A stretch of 22,775 nucleotides of DNA from DASRAJ01 sp039920305 (GCA_039920305.1 JBDSEA010000248.1:1-22775), one strand, 5' to 3'; shown: positions 1-8,216, counted from the stretch's first letter. The notes: a model not told the origin generated them from the sequence alone. A program made the numbers and translations.

Positions 1-1
1 G

Positions 2-376
2 TTTTTTATTGCCACAGGCTGTAAAAACGACAGTAGCAAATCCAATATGAATAATGCCGGTTCATCAACTGAGGTAATTGCCGGCAATGATTCAAAAACC
101 TGGCGGTCATCAAAAGAAACTGATGCCCAGGGTGATAAGGACCGGCTGACAAGAGATGAAAAAAAGGAGTTCATTACATTCTCCACCAATGGTAACATGA
201 CTATGGGAAACAATGAACAGACTCGTCAGGGAACATGGAAATACGAGGGCAGCACACTGAGCCTTCAGTTCACCGGCGAGGGTGTTTCTGAAAACTTCAC
301 AGTGCTGGAGATGGATAAAAATACGATGCGGCTTCGCGCTGCCGATGGTTCTGAAATGATCATGAAGCCCGAATGA
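2..376 (+). CDS. Small outer-surface lipoprotein, lipocalin-like (5' end outside window)
   Basis: The frame is open from the first bases of the window, so the true start lies upstream. The first visible residues read FFIATGC, the end of a signal peptide with a lipobox whose lipid-modified cysteine is encoded at 20-22. An internal ATG at 47 would remove the lipobox and is not the start. After a polar linker of about 50 residues, the C-terminal 65 residues (FSTNGNMTMG..., TWKYEGSTLSL, ENFTVLEMDKNTMRL) have the alternating beta-strand pattern of the small lipocalin-like proteins common in Bacteroidota. In that family the GTWKYEG segment marks one strand of the barrel. The ligand is unknown. The next gene starts one base after the stop, so the two are probably co-transcribed. 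The lipoprotein call is firm; the lipocalin fold is inferred from pattern alone. Confidence 0.75.
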   Translation, partial: FFIATGCKNDSSKSNMNNAGSSTEVIAGNDSKTWRSSKETDAQGDKDRLTRDEKKEFITFSTNGNMTMGNNEQTRQGTWKYEGSTLSLQFTGEGVSENFTVLEMDKNTMRLRAADGSEMIMKPE

Positions 377-377
377 T

Positions 378-731
378 ATGAATTTCATCATTGAACTGCT
401 CATCAATGCAGCGGTTCTCTTTCTTCTGGCATATCTGCTTCCCAGCGTCAATATTAAAAGCTTCGTTACTGCAATATTAGTTGCTTTAGTGATTGGCTTG
501 CTGAATGCGACCATCGGTGCACTGCTGAGACTTCCTCTAAACCTTGTCACCCTCGGTTTTCTATCCTTTTTTGTGCGGTTACTTGTAACGGCGGTCATCA
601 TAAAGGTTGTAGATAAGCTGTTTACCGGTTTTGAAGTGAAATCTTTTTCGGCAGCCGTGCTGTTAGCCAGCTGCATGGCAGTTGCTGGAACCTTGCTTTC
701 GTATGTTTTGCATCCGGCATCAGGATACTGA
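378..731 (+). CDS. Four-helix membrane protein, phage holin superfamily IV (YvlD-like)
   Basis: This 117-aa protein is almost entirely hydrophobic, with four predicted membrane segments at about residues 3-22, 28-50, 55-80 and 92-113. The segment GLLNATIGALLRLPLNLVTLG matches the conserved core of the family annotated as phage holin family protein (Phage_holin_4_2, YvlD-like). Despite the name, these are widespread chromosomal inner-membrane proteins of unclear function, in some bacteria linked to envelope stress. No endolysin or other phage gene lies nearby, so a lysis role is unlikely. The ATG at 378 begins one base after the stop of the lipoprotein gene, which suggests translational coupling. 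The family assignment is reasonably sure; the function is unknown. Confidence 0.8.
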   Translation: MNFIIELLINAAVLFLLAYLLPSVNIKSFVTAILVALVIGLLNATIGALLRLPLNLVTLGFLSFFVRLLVTAVIIKVVDKLFTGFEVKSFSAAVLLASCMAVAGTLLSYVLHPASGY

Positions 732-765
732 TTTTCTTCTTACTACCTGTATTTAGAAGATTGGA

Positions 766-1791
766 TTACACCCACACCGTAGTCCCTTCAGAGCAATTGG
801 TACAAATGTCAATTTCTTTCCGTGACCGCAGAAGCGCCGCGCGAAAAGTTTTGTACGATTCAGAATTCCAGACTTCCGCCAATGATTGTCTGGTGAGGTC
901 ACCAAGCTGGTGCTTTGCATCTTTATCGAAGCAGCATGGCACAACTTTTCCATCCCATGTGATCACGCAGGAATGCCACATTTTCCAGCAGTGATCAAGC
1001 AGTTTATTCTTTATTAAAAATTTCCCTTCGCCATTTTTTTTGTATCGTGAATATTTTTCTGTGGCTGGTATGAATTCATTTCCATTTTCAAAATCATTAA
1101 CCTGTGCTGTTTTGAACCAAACATCATCCACACCCATTTCCTTACCCAGCCTGATGATATCTTCTAACTGGTGTTCATTCGGCTTTACCACCAGGAATTG
1201 AAAAACCACGAGAGGTGTAATTGAGTTTTTCTCCTTTCTCCATTTTAAAATGTTCCGGGTTCCGGCAATTACCTTATCCAGTTTTCCCCTTACCCTGTAT
1301 TGCTCATAAACTTCCTGCGTGGTGCCGTCAATAGAAATGATGAGCCGGTCCAGGCCTGATTCAACCGTTCTTCTGGCATGATCATCATCGAGGAAATGAG
1401 CATTGGTTGAAGTGGAAGTGTAAATATTTTTCGCTGAAGCGTATTTAACCATTTCCAGAAACCCCGGATTCAGGAAGGGCTCACCCTGAAAATAAAAAGT
1501 GAGATAAAGAAGATGTTCAGCGAGCTCATCTATAATTCCCGTATAAAAATTCTGCTGAAGCATCCCGGTAGGCCGGTTGAAGGAGCGCAATCCGCTCGGA
1601 CATTCCGGGCAGCGAAGGTTACAGGAAGTAGTGGGCTCGATGGAAACAGAGATGGGTTTTCCCCAGTGAGCGGGCTGATGAAAGAGTTTGGAAACGTAAA
1701 AGGATGAAAAAACTTTACCCGCATTAATGATACGCGCCAGGGTGAGTTTTGATAATAAATTGATTACATCAGCCCGTGGAAAACCATTCAT
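766..1791 (-). CDS. Radical SAM/SPASM domain protein
   Basis: This 341-aa protein carries the radical SAM cluster motif CNLRCPEC (Cys57, Cys61, Cys64), which binds the SAM-cleaving [4Fe-4S] cluster. Further TIM-barrel landmarks follow, including the FQGEPFLNP segment (the GGEP-equivalent) and LIISIDG. The C-terminal 90 residues form a SPASM-type region with further cysteines: HCWKMWHSC, the pair in VPCCFD, and ICTNC near the end. These would ligate one or two auxiliary clusters. Such enzymes modify peptides, sugars or other small substrates, and nothing in the sequence identifies the substrate. No short Cys-rich or leader-peptide gene was seen next to it. It converges on the holin-like gene, with 34 bp between the stops. 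Upstream lies a noncoding repeat. Start chosen as the ATG at 1791, giving a normal length. Confidence 0.88.
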   Translation of the reverse strand: MNGFPRADVINLLSKLTLARIINAGKVFSSFYVSKLFHQPAHWGKPISVSIEPTTSCNLRCPECPSGLRSFNRPTGMLQQNFYTGIIDELAEHLLYLTFYFQGEPFLNPGFLEMVKYASAKNIYTSTSTNAHFLDDDHARRTVESGLDRLIISIDGTTQEVYEQYRVRGKLDKVIAGTRNILKWRKEKNSITPLVVFQFLVVKPNEHQLEDIIRLGKEMGVDDVWFKTAQVNDFENGNEFIPATEKYSRYKKNGEGKFLIKNKLLDHCWKMWHSCVITWDGKVVPCCFDKDAKHQLGDLTRQSLAEVWNSESYKTFRAALLRSRKEIDICTNCSEGTTVWV

Positions 1792-1840
1792 TTTAGCCGC
1801 TCATTAAATAAAACAGCAAGCATTTATCCTTACTTTCTAT

Positions 1841-2080
1841 TCCTCTGCGTTAAAACCTTTGAGTCCTTTAAGGTTAAAATTTTTTACACCTCTCATCGCC
1901 ATTCACACGACCGCCAATATCATTATTTCTTCACTCCCTTACAAATTCCATTGCGTCCTCTGCGTTAAAACCTTTGAGTCCTTTGCGGTTAAATTTTTTA
2001 CTTCTCATCGCCAATCACATGACCACCGATATCATTTCTTCCTCATTCCTTACATTGCGTCCTCTGCGGTTAAATTTTAT
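1841..2080. repeat. Degenerate tandem noncoding repeat (about 2.2 copies of 104-115 bp)
   Basis: The intergenic stretch repeats a unit beginning TCCTCTGCGTTAAAACC at 1841, 1956 and 2060, so the periods are 115 and 104 bp. Units 1 and 2 share the order: CTCTGCGTTAAAACCTTTGA, then a GGTTAAA/TTTTTTAC segment, TCTCATCGCCA, a CAC-GACC-CC-ATATCAT segment, and CCTTACA...TTGCG. Unit 3 is cut down to TCCTCTGCGGTTAAATTTTA, as if the short CCTCTGCG and CCTTTGCG direct repeats inside a unit had recombined and deleted what lay between them. The third unit ends at the stop codon of the 299-aa gene. Reverse-complemented, the core resembles the AACCGCAAAGG...GCAGAGGACGCAA type of repeat that I recall from Bacteroidota intergenic DNA. 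Weak ORFs that run through it have repetitive, non-protein-like translations. Confidence 0.8.
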
Positions 2081-2976
2081 TCAATTATCAACTTTCGCGT
2101 CACTGTTTCGCCATTCATCATTAAATGAACAAAGTAAACTCCAGCAGTTAATTCACCGCGGTTAAGATTGAATTCATGAGTTCCTGAAGAAAACTCTTCA
2201 TTCAATAAGGATTTTAATTTTTTTCCCGCTGCATCATAAAGATCCGCCTTCACTCGGGATTTATAATTTAAGGAAAAGGATATAACAGAGGATGTGCTAA
2301 GAGGATTGGGATACAGATACATCTGATTAACGGATGCTGCCTCTGAAACTTGCTCATTCATTTTCCCGTTAACTAAATAATAGACAGTCATCTTTACAAA
2401 ATCGACCGAAGCCGTTCTTCCATCAAATTCAGTAAGATTCTGAGATTGAAGCCAGAAGCCATAGTCACTGCTGTTAACAAGAGATGGATTTAGGCTGATG
2501 CCCCACTTATCATTTACACCACCATACACTTTATTAGCAGCCGTTACTGGCCATGCATCAGCTGAAGCTTTGTTATCACCCTGCGGGGTCAGGTTTTTCA
2601 TCAGTTGAATGTCATAGTCATAGACCGCATTCTCCTTATCAGCCATACGTGTAACCCTTACCCTGACTCCGGTTATAGTTGCGGTGGCAGGAATAGAAAA
2701 CTGAAAATCCGATGCCATTAACCCCCGGCTGTAATAGCATATACTTTGAAAGCAATACCCTTCAGCAGCGAGGTTCGTGGTTGCAAATTTTCCATCAAGC
2801 TGTTTAATGTAGTTGTAATCATTCCATTCACTGCCGGAACATGCGAGGCATCCGGCAGCAGAATAATTGGCAATATGTGGTTTTTTTGAACTTGACTGTG
2901 AGTAAGCTGAGGTGATACCGGCAAAGAGAAAAAAGCAGCATAAGAAAACTGATTGGTGAAATGTATTTGTTTTCAT
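2077..2976 (-). CDS. T9SS-exported beta-sandwich protein with type A sorting domain
   Basis: This 299-aa protein has an N-terminal signal peptide (hydrophobic VFLCCFFLFAGITSA, cleavage near AYSQ). A C-terminal T9SS type A sorting domain starts at about residue 217: YLYPNP, a middle SRVKADLYDAAGKKL strand and a TAGVYFVHL end, finishing RKLIIE. The middle (about 85-205) contains ITGVRVRVTRM, NKASADAWP, VYGGVNDKWG and a VDFVKMTVYY strand. This pattern is shared by many uncharacterised bacterial secreted and phage-tail-associated beta-sandwich domains. A CLAC motif at about residues 43-46 could form a disulfide or a metal site. The protein is predicted to cross the outer membrane and be attached to the cell surface or released. 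Its role is unknown. A TAAATTTA sequence close upstream is one mismatch from the Bacteroidota -7 box. Confidence 0.87.
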   Translation of the reverse strand: MKTNTFHQSVFLCCFFLFAGITSAYSQSSSKKPHIANYSAAGCLACSGSEWNDYNYIKQLDGKFATTNLAAEGYCFQSICYYSRGLMASDFQFSIPATATITGVRVRVTRMADKENAVYDYDIQLMKNLTPQGDNKASADAWPVTAANKVYGGVNDKWGISLNPSLVNSSDYGFWLQSQNLTEFDGRTASVDFVKMTVYYLVNGKMNEQVSEAASVNQMYLYPNPLSTSSVISFSLNYKSRVKADLYDAAGKKLKSLLNEEFSSGTHEFNLNRGELTAGVYFVHLMMNGETVTRKLIIE

Positions 2977-3119
2977 TAGTTAAGGTTTTAGCTAAATTTA
3001 TAATATCTGAATGAGAAAGTAAAATAGCGGTGAAATCATTCCAAATACCACAAGTTCCCCGCCAGTCATTTACAAAGTCTGATAACATCAAACTTATAAA
3101 AGTTATTTAAGCTTGTCGG

Positions 3120-3149
3120 TTGTCTTTGCTTCAGCATGCTGTAACTTTG
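3120..3149 (+). promoter_or_regulatory. Bacteroidota-type promoter of uvrA
   Basis: A TTG at 3120-3122 is followed by 19 bp and then TAACTTTG at 3142-3149. This fits the Bacteroidota primary-sigma consensus TTTG-N19/20-TAnnTTTG. Transcription would begin near 3155-3157, just upstream of the ATG at 3162. The TTG therefore looks like the -33 element and not the uvrA start codon. Confidence 0.7.
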
Positions 3150-3161
3150 CGGGCTTTTTTT

Positions 3162-6100
3162 ATGACAAAAACTCCTGGTTCCGATTCCAAAAAACATTCT
3201 GCTCATGTAAATTCTCCCGCTGTTTTTGTGTCCGCGGTTGACAGCCCTACAGGCTTACCGGATGTTGCCGTACCGGAGGTAGAGTTTCTTGAAGTCTATG
3301 GGGCCCGGGTGCACAACCTAAAAAATATCGATGTAAAAATTCCGCGCAACAAGCTGGTAGTAATCACCGGCATCAGCGGAAGTGGAAAATCCTCACTGGC
3401 CTTCGATACTATTTATGCAGAGGGTCAGCGGCGATACATGGAAAGCTTCGGAACCTATGCACGGCAATTTCTTGGCGATTTCGAGCGGCCTGACGTGGAT
3501 GAGATCCTTGGACTGAGCCCTGTGATCTCTATTGAGCAGAAAACAGTAAATAAGAATCCGCGCTCTACGGTTGGCACCATTACGGAAATTTATGACTTCA
3601 TGAGGTTATTGTTTGCACGCGCATCGGATGCATATTCCTATGAGAGCGGAAATAAAATGGTACGCTATACGGAAGATCAGATCCTTCAGCATATCAGGGA
3701 CCATTTCAATAATGAGAAAATTATGCTGCTTGCCCCCCTGGTCAGGGGGAGAAAAGGTCATTACCGTGAGCTGTTCGAGCAGGTTCGAAAGCAGGGCTTT
3801 CTTAAAGTGCGTGTGGATGGCGAGATAAGGGAAGTGAAGGAAAAGATGCAGGTTGACCGGTACAAAGTCCACGATATTGAGGTTGTGGTGGACCGCATTG
3901 AGGTAAAAGATTTACCTGCTGATGCAACAGAACAGGCAGGTAAGAATTTTGAACGGTTGAAGAAATCCGTTCAGCTGACTCTGAAGATGGGTAAGGGATT
4001 GCTGCTGGTAATGAAAGCTCCGGAAGCAGCCATCATTTCATTATTCCGAAGCAGGCGAAAAGAAGAAGAACAAAATGCTGAAAATGAAAAGGTATATACG
4101 TTCAGCAAGCAATTGATGGATCCTGTTTCCGGGATTTCCTATGAGGAGCCTTCACCCAATACTTTTTCTTTTAACTCGCCCTATGGTGCATGCCCGCACT
4201 GTAAAGGACTGGGATTTGTTTATGAGGTAAGAAAAGAAGTGATTATTCCGGATGACTCCAAAAGCATCAATGAAGGCGGCATACTTGCACTCGGTGATGT
4301 AAGAGAAAATTTTGTATACCAGCAGATTCGTTCCATTGCTTCTAAATACAAGTTCAATTTAGCCACTCCCATTAAAAAAATTCCAAAGGAGGCGCTCAAC
4401 CTGATTCTTTATGGATCGAAAGAAGAGAAGATTGATGTGGCGATGAATTTTGATGATGCGGAGAGCTTTTACTCCACCGAATTTGAGGGCGTGGTGAACC
4501 TGATCTACCGGTGGTACCGTGACACTTCGAGTGACAACCTGCGGCGTTATGCAGAAGATTTTATGGAGGCGATTGCGTGCCCTGAATGCGGTGGAGCGCG
4601 GCTGAAAAAAGAGTCCCTTTTTTTCAGGGTGAATGAAAAAAATATTGCAGAGCTGTCTGCCATGAGCATTGCCGAATTGCAGCACTGGTTCAATGATGTT
4701 GAAAACCATCTCAGTGAAAAACAATTACAGATCGGTAAGGAAGTGGTGAAAGAAATCCGCTCACGGATCGGGTTCCTGATGGAAGTTGGCCTGGAATATC
4801 TCACCATAAACAGGACATCGAGATCACTTTCAGGAGGCGAGTCGCAGCGCATCCGGCTTGCAACGCAAATCGGGTCGCAGCTCGTAGGTATCACCTACAT
4901 TCTCGATGAGCCGAGCATAGGATTGCACCAGCGCGATAATCAGCGCCTGATCGGCGCGCTCCGGGAACTCACTGTAGTAGGTAATTCAGTAATCGTAGTA
5001 GAGCATGATAAAGAGATCATGCTCGCGGCTGACCATGTGATTGACCTGGGCCCGGGAGCCGGTGAGCATGGAGGCAGAATCGTAAGTGAGGTATTTCCTG
5101 CAATGCTGAACGGAGAAACATCCCTTACCATAGATTTTTTAGCTGGCAGAAGGGAGATAAAAATCCCGGAGGTAAGAAGAAAGGGTACAGGGCAATTTAT
5201 CGCGCTAACGGGATGTAATGGAAATAATCTTAAAAACCTTTCAGCAGATTTTCCTCTCAGGAAACTGATCTGCATTACCGGTGTTTCCGGCAGTGGCAAA
5301 TCATCACTGATCACTGAAACACTTTATCCCATCCTCAACCAGTATTTTTTCAATTCCAAAAAGAAGCCGCTTGCATACGGTAATTTGAAAGGGCTGAAGC
5401 TGATTGATAAAGTCATTGAGATTGATCAGTCAGCCATTGGCAGAACTCCGCGAAGCAATCCTGCAACATACATCAGTGTATTTACTGACATCAGGGATCT
5501 TTTCGCACAGCTGCCTGAATCCAAGATCCGCGGCTACAAGCAAGGCAGATTTTCTTTTAATGTGAAAGGGGGAAGATGCGAGGAGTGCCAGGGTGGTGGC
5601 ATGAAGCTGATCGAGATGAATTTCCTTCCTGATGTGTATGTGGAATGTGAGAAATGCATGGGCAAGCGATATAACCGTGAAACTCTGGAAGTTCGGTACA
5701 AGGGAAAATCCATCAGTGATGTTTTAGAAATGACGGTGGATGAAGCTGTCGAATTTTTTCAGCCGCTCCCCAGAATTTACCGCAAGATCAAAACCATGCA
5801 TGATGTAGGTCTTGGCTATATCCGTCTTGGACAGCAGGCAACAACCCTCAGCGGCGGTGAGGCACAGCGTGTAAAGCTCTCAACTGAGCTGTCAAAGAAG
5901 GATACCGGAAATACTTTTTATATCCTTGATGAGCCCACCACGGGTCTGCATTTTGAAGACATCCGGGTGCTCATGGAAGTGCTGAATAAGCTTGTGGATA
6001 AAGGCAACACCGTTCTCATCATTGAGCACAACCTCGACGTGATAAAGCTTGCCGATCACATCATTGACCTTGGACCTGAAGGCGGGAATGGCGGGGGGTA

Positions 6101-6212
6101 TATTGTTGCGAAAGGGACCCCTGAGGAAGTTGCAAAAAATACAACGAGTTATACAGGTGAGTATTTGAAGAGGGAATTGAATGGTTCTCAAAATCAGATC
6201 GCAGGGAATTAG
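3162..6212 (+). CDS. uvrA: UvrABC excinuclease subunit A
   Basis: UvrA is the damage-sensing ATPase of nucleotide excision repair; it loads UvrB onto lesions in the cytoplasm. The protein (1016 aa from this ATG) shows two ABC ATPase halves. Walker A motifs GxSGSGKSS lie at about 70-78 and 707-715, signatures LSGGESQ at 556 and LSGGEAQ at 896, with Walker B/D-loop segments ILDEPSIGLH and ILDEPTTGLH. The C-terminal zinc module is intact (Cys806, 809, 829, 832). Another CPEC lies at 473-476. The N-terminal zinc module has CPHC at 344-347 but no partner CxxC before it. An upstream in-frame TTG at 3120 coincides with the promoter's -33 element, so ATG 3162 is preferred. Even so, about 40 residues of low-complexity sequence precede the conserved LEVYGARVHNLKN, so a GTG start inside that stretch is also possible. 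Total length exceeds the usual 940-950 aa. Confidence 0.97.
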   Translation: MTKTPGSDSKKHSAHVNSPAVFVSAVDSPTGLPDVAVPEVEFLEVYGARVHNLKNIDVKIPRNKLVVITGISGSGKSSLAFDTIYAEGQRRYMESFGTYARQFLGDFERPDVDEILGLSPVISIEQKTVNKNPRSTVGTITEIYDFMRLLFARASDAYSYESGNKMVRYTEDQILQHIRDHFNNEKIMLLAPLVRGRKGHYRELFEQVRKQGFLKVRVDGEIREVKEKMQVDRYKVHDIEVVVDRIEVKDLPADATEQAGKNFERLKKSVQLTLKMGKGLLLVMKAPEAAIISLFRSRRKEEEQNAENEKVYTFSKQLMDPVSGISYEEPSPNTFSFNSPYGACPHCKGLGFVYEVRKEVIIPDDSKSINEGGILALGDVRENFVYQQIRSIASKYKFNLATPIKKIPKEALNLILYGSKEEKIDVAMNFDDAESFYSTEFEGVVNLIYRWYRDTSSDNLRRYAEDFMEAIACPECGGARLKKESLFFRVNEKNIAELSAMSIAELQHWFNDVENHLSEKQLQIGKEVVKEIRSRIGFLMEVGLEYLTINRTSRSLSGGESQRIRLATQIGSQLVGITYILDEPSIGLHQRDNQRLIGALRELTVVGNSVIVVEHDKEIMLAADHVIDLGPGAGEHGGRIVSEVFPAMLNGETSLTIDFLAGRREIKIPEVRRKGTGQFIALTGCNGNNLKNLSADFPLRKLICITGVSGSGKSSLITETLYPILNQYFFNSKKKPLAYGNLKGLKLIDKVIEIDQSAIGRTPRSNPATYISVFTDIRDLFAQLPESKIRGYKQGRFSFNVKGGRCEECQGGGMKLIEMNFLPDVYVECEKCMGKRYNRETLEVRYKGKSISDVLEMTVDEAVEFFQPLPRIYRKIKTMHDVGLGYIRLGQQATTLSGGEAQRVKLSTELSKKDTGNTFYILDEPTTGLHFEDIRVLMEVLNKLVDKGNTVLIIEHNLDVIKLADHIIDLGPEGGNGGGYIVAKGTPEEVAKNTTSYTGEYLKRELNGSQNQIAGN

Positions 6213-6382
6213 CGGGATTTACAATTCTTATTGTAAAATCACTACATTCCTTAACAGGTTATTTCCAAAAATTTTCCTGTGCTTTCATGAATGGCTTCGT
6301 TTCAGAAAAGCAAAAACTGACGGTTTGGATCTGAATGGATAAATGGTAAGTTCAGTATTTGCAATACAATTCTGCAATAATC

Positions 6383-6411
6383 AAAAAAAGCCCTCCATCA
6401 CGGAGGGCTTT
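6383..6411 (-). terminator. Hairpin terminator between convergent uvrA and the Ycf48-like gene
   Basis: A perfect 10-bp stem (AAAGCCCTCC at 6387-6396 and GGAGGGCTTT at 6402-6411) encloses a 5-base loop. On the minus strand it is followed by a run of seven T, so it is a strong intrinsic terminator for the gene ending at 6437. In the plus direction the T run is short (CTTTCAC), but the A-rich/GC stem could also stop uvrA transcripts. A separate AT-only hairpin (TTTACAAT/ATTGTAAA, 6218-6237) just after the uvrA stop has no T tract. Confidence 0.85.
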
Positions 6412-6436
6412 CACATCATTTGTAAAAAGAATTAAG

Positions 6437-8101
6437 CTACTGCACTACCATTCTCTGGCTGCCAATCAGTTTGCCTTGATCACTTAAGAGGCGAACTAAA
6501 TAAATTCCACTTCCGAAAGATGATACGTTTAACCGCAATTCATTTCCCGAAATATTATCTTGCTCAAATACTTTTCTTCCTGCATCATCATAGATTGAAA
6601 GAAGGGCTTGCTGCACCTGTGGCAATTGAATCAAAATATCATCGTGTGCAGGCAGGGGTTCAATGTGCAGTAAATGGTTATCCTCTACCTGCTTTATTAC
6701 AACCCCCAAAACGTTGATCACATTGGAAGAGCCCGTGCATCCATAGCTGTTTGTAACTACTACATAATAATTCCCGTTCTGGGTTGGGGTATAGGTGGAA
6801 TCTGTTGCCCCTGAGATGGGAGCATTATTAAAGTACCATTGATTGCCCGATGCATCACTCGAGGTGAGCACAGTATCAGAGAATGTAATAGAGGGCTGAG
6901 GGGATGGATTAACCGTTACACTTATGGTTGCTGTATCACCCCCGCCACAAAAATCACTTACGCCGGTTACATAAATATTTCCTGAAAGAGCGCCGAAAGT
7001 GACATTGATAACCGTATCACCCTGCCCGGAATTGATTACTGCATCTGCAGGAACTGACCATTGATAAGAGTTTGCATTTTCAACTGCTGAGATGGAATAG
7101 TTTTCAGGTGTACCACTGCATACTGTGTCAGATCCATTGATCACCGCCGGTGCAGCAGGAACGGCGCATGGCATTTCAATACCATAGATATTTCCGCTTC
7201 CGTCACCTGTATATCCGATAAAAGGGTTCGGAAAATAAATCGAATATAATCCTGAAAAGGAAACAAGCGTGTCCTTCCATGTCACCCCTCCATCCATTGT
7301 GCTTGCAACATATCCAAAGTCATCTACAAAATATGCTTCATTTGCAGAAACTGCAAAGCCACTGCGGATATTTTGAGTGGTAATATCCGAATAAACTGTA
7401 CTCCAGGTAGCACCACCATCGTTGGTCTTGATAATGGTTTGTCCCTTTCCTCCTGCATAAACCGTATTTGAATCACCAACAGCAACCCCAAGGAAGCCAA
7501 TATTGGGGTCAGTGTAAATCTGCGTCCAGCTGCTTCCCCCATCGGTGGTTTTAAAAACATAGCCGTTAAAAAAAGAACCGTCACTTGCAACTGCATATCC
7601 TGCATTCTTATTGTACATGTGCAGGTTGATGATATCACTTAATATTCCAAGTGAAATGGAAGTCCATGATACACCCCCATCCGTGGTTTTGTAAATAATT
7701 CCGGCTGAGCCACCCACTAGACCTGTATCTGCGGAAGTGAAATCTATGGATCTTAAGGTGATCGCACTGATACCTGAGTTCATGAGCGTCCATGTTACAC
7801 CGCTGTTGGTAGTTTTCAGAACAACACCGGAAGCACCACTGCTGTAGCCAAGGGTATCGTTCACAAATTCAATAGAGCGTAAATCAGTAATTACACCAGA
7901 TGTTTGAGGAGTCCAGGTGACGCCGCCATCTATAGATTTTGAAATAAAGCCACCTGCTCCGGCTGCAAAGCCTGTATCAGCGTTATGGAAATAAATTCCG
8001 CGAACCGTATTTGCAAATGCAAATCCGGTAAGTGTCCATTCCTGTGCAAAGCTTGCTTGCTGAAGAAATGTTAAAAACAGAAGAAAGTATATTTTTTTCA
8101 T
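6437..8101 (-). CDS. Secreted Ycf48-like/Asp-box beta-propeller protein with PKD/Ig-like domains and T9SS tail
   Basis: This 554-aa protein begins with a signal peptide (MKKIYFLLFLTFLQQASFAQ). Residues about 25-310 hold six repeats of the Asp-box/Ycf48 kind, each ending in a KTTDGGxTW-type motif (SIDGGVTW, TTNSGVTW, TTDGGVSW, TTDGGSSW, TNDGGATW, TMDGGVTW). They should build a beta-propeller. A PKD-like domain follows (about 318-400, with YQWSVPADA), then an Ig-like segment (about 400-465, NQWYFNNAPISGATDSTY) and a C-terminal sorting domain (about 470-554). In the tail the usual YPNP motif has diverged to IEPLPAHDD, but the SIYDDAGRKVFE and GSGIYLVRL strands and the basic end remain. Export through T9SS and a surface or released location are inferred. 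The relation to plant HCF136/Ycf48 is only in the repeat fold. Its terminator is the hairpin at 6383-6411. Confidence 0.9.
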   Translation of the reverse strand: MKKIYFLLFLTFLQQASFAQEWTLTGFAFANTVRGIYFHNADTGFAAGAGGFISKSIDGGVTWTPQTSGVITDLRSIEFVNDTLGYSSGASGVVLKTTNSGVTWTLMNSGISAITLRSIDFTSADTGLVGGSAGIIYKTTDGGVSWTSISLGILSDIINLHMYNKNAGYAVASDGSFFNGYVFKTTDGGSSWTQIYTDPNIGFLGVAVGDSNTVYAGGKGQTIIKTNDGGATWSTVYSDITTQNIRSGFAVSANEAYFVDDFGYVASTMDGGVTWKDTLVSFSGLYSIYFPNPFIGYTGDGSGNIYGIEMPCAVPAAPAVINGSDTVCSGTPENYSISAVENANSYQWSVPADAVINSGQGDTVINVTFGALSGNIYVTGVSDFCGGGDTATISVTVNPSPQPSITFSDTVLTSSDASGNQWYFNNAPISGATDSTYTPTQNGNYYVVVTNSYGCTGSSNVINVLGVVIKQVEDNHLLHIEPLPAHDDILIQLPQVQQALLSIYDDAGRKVFEQDNISGNELRLNVSSFGSGIYLVRLLSDQGKLIGSQRMVVQ

Positions 8102-8216
8102 GCTGGTTGGTTTTAGGAAAGATTAAAATTAAGGCATTGCAATTCAATATCATGGTTAATGAAGCTAAATTCCTTTGATATTTATTACTCATATTCGGGG
8201 AACAATTAGTTTTTGA

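Noticed and set aside
378..731. Possible prophage lysis gene because of the holin family name
   Set aside because: No endolysin, tail, capsid or integrase gene is nearby, and the family is mostly chromosomal and non-phage.
766..1791. RiPP cluster built around the radical SAM/SPASM enzyme
   Set aside because: I saw no precursor peptide gene, transporter or second modifying enzyme beside it. The nearest genes are a secreted beta-sandwich protein and a holin-like gene.
1859..2165. Plus-strand ORFs of 89 and 63 codons
   Set aside because: They run through the tandem noncoding repeat, their translations simply repeat that DNA unit, and one overlaps the end of the 299-aa gene.
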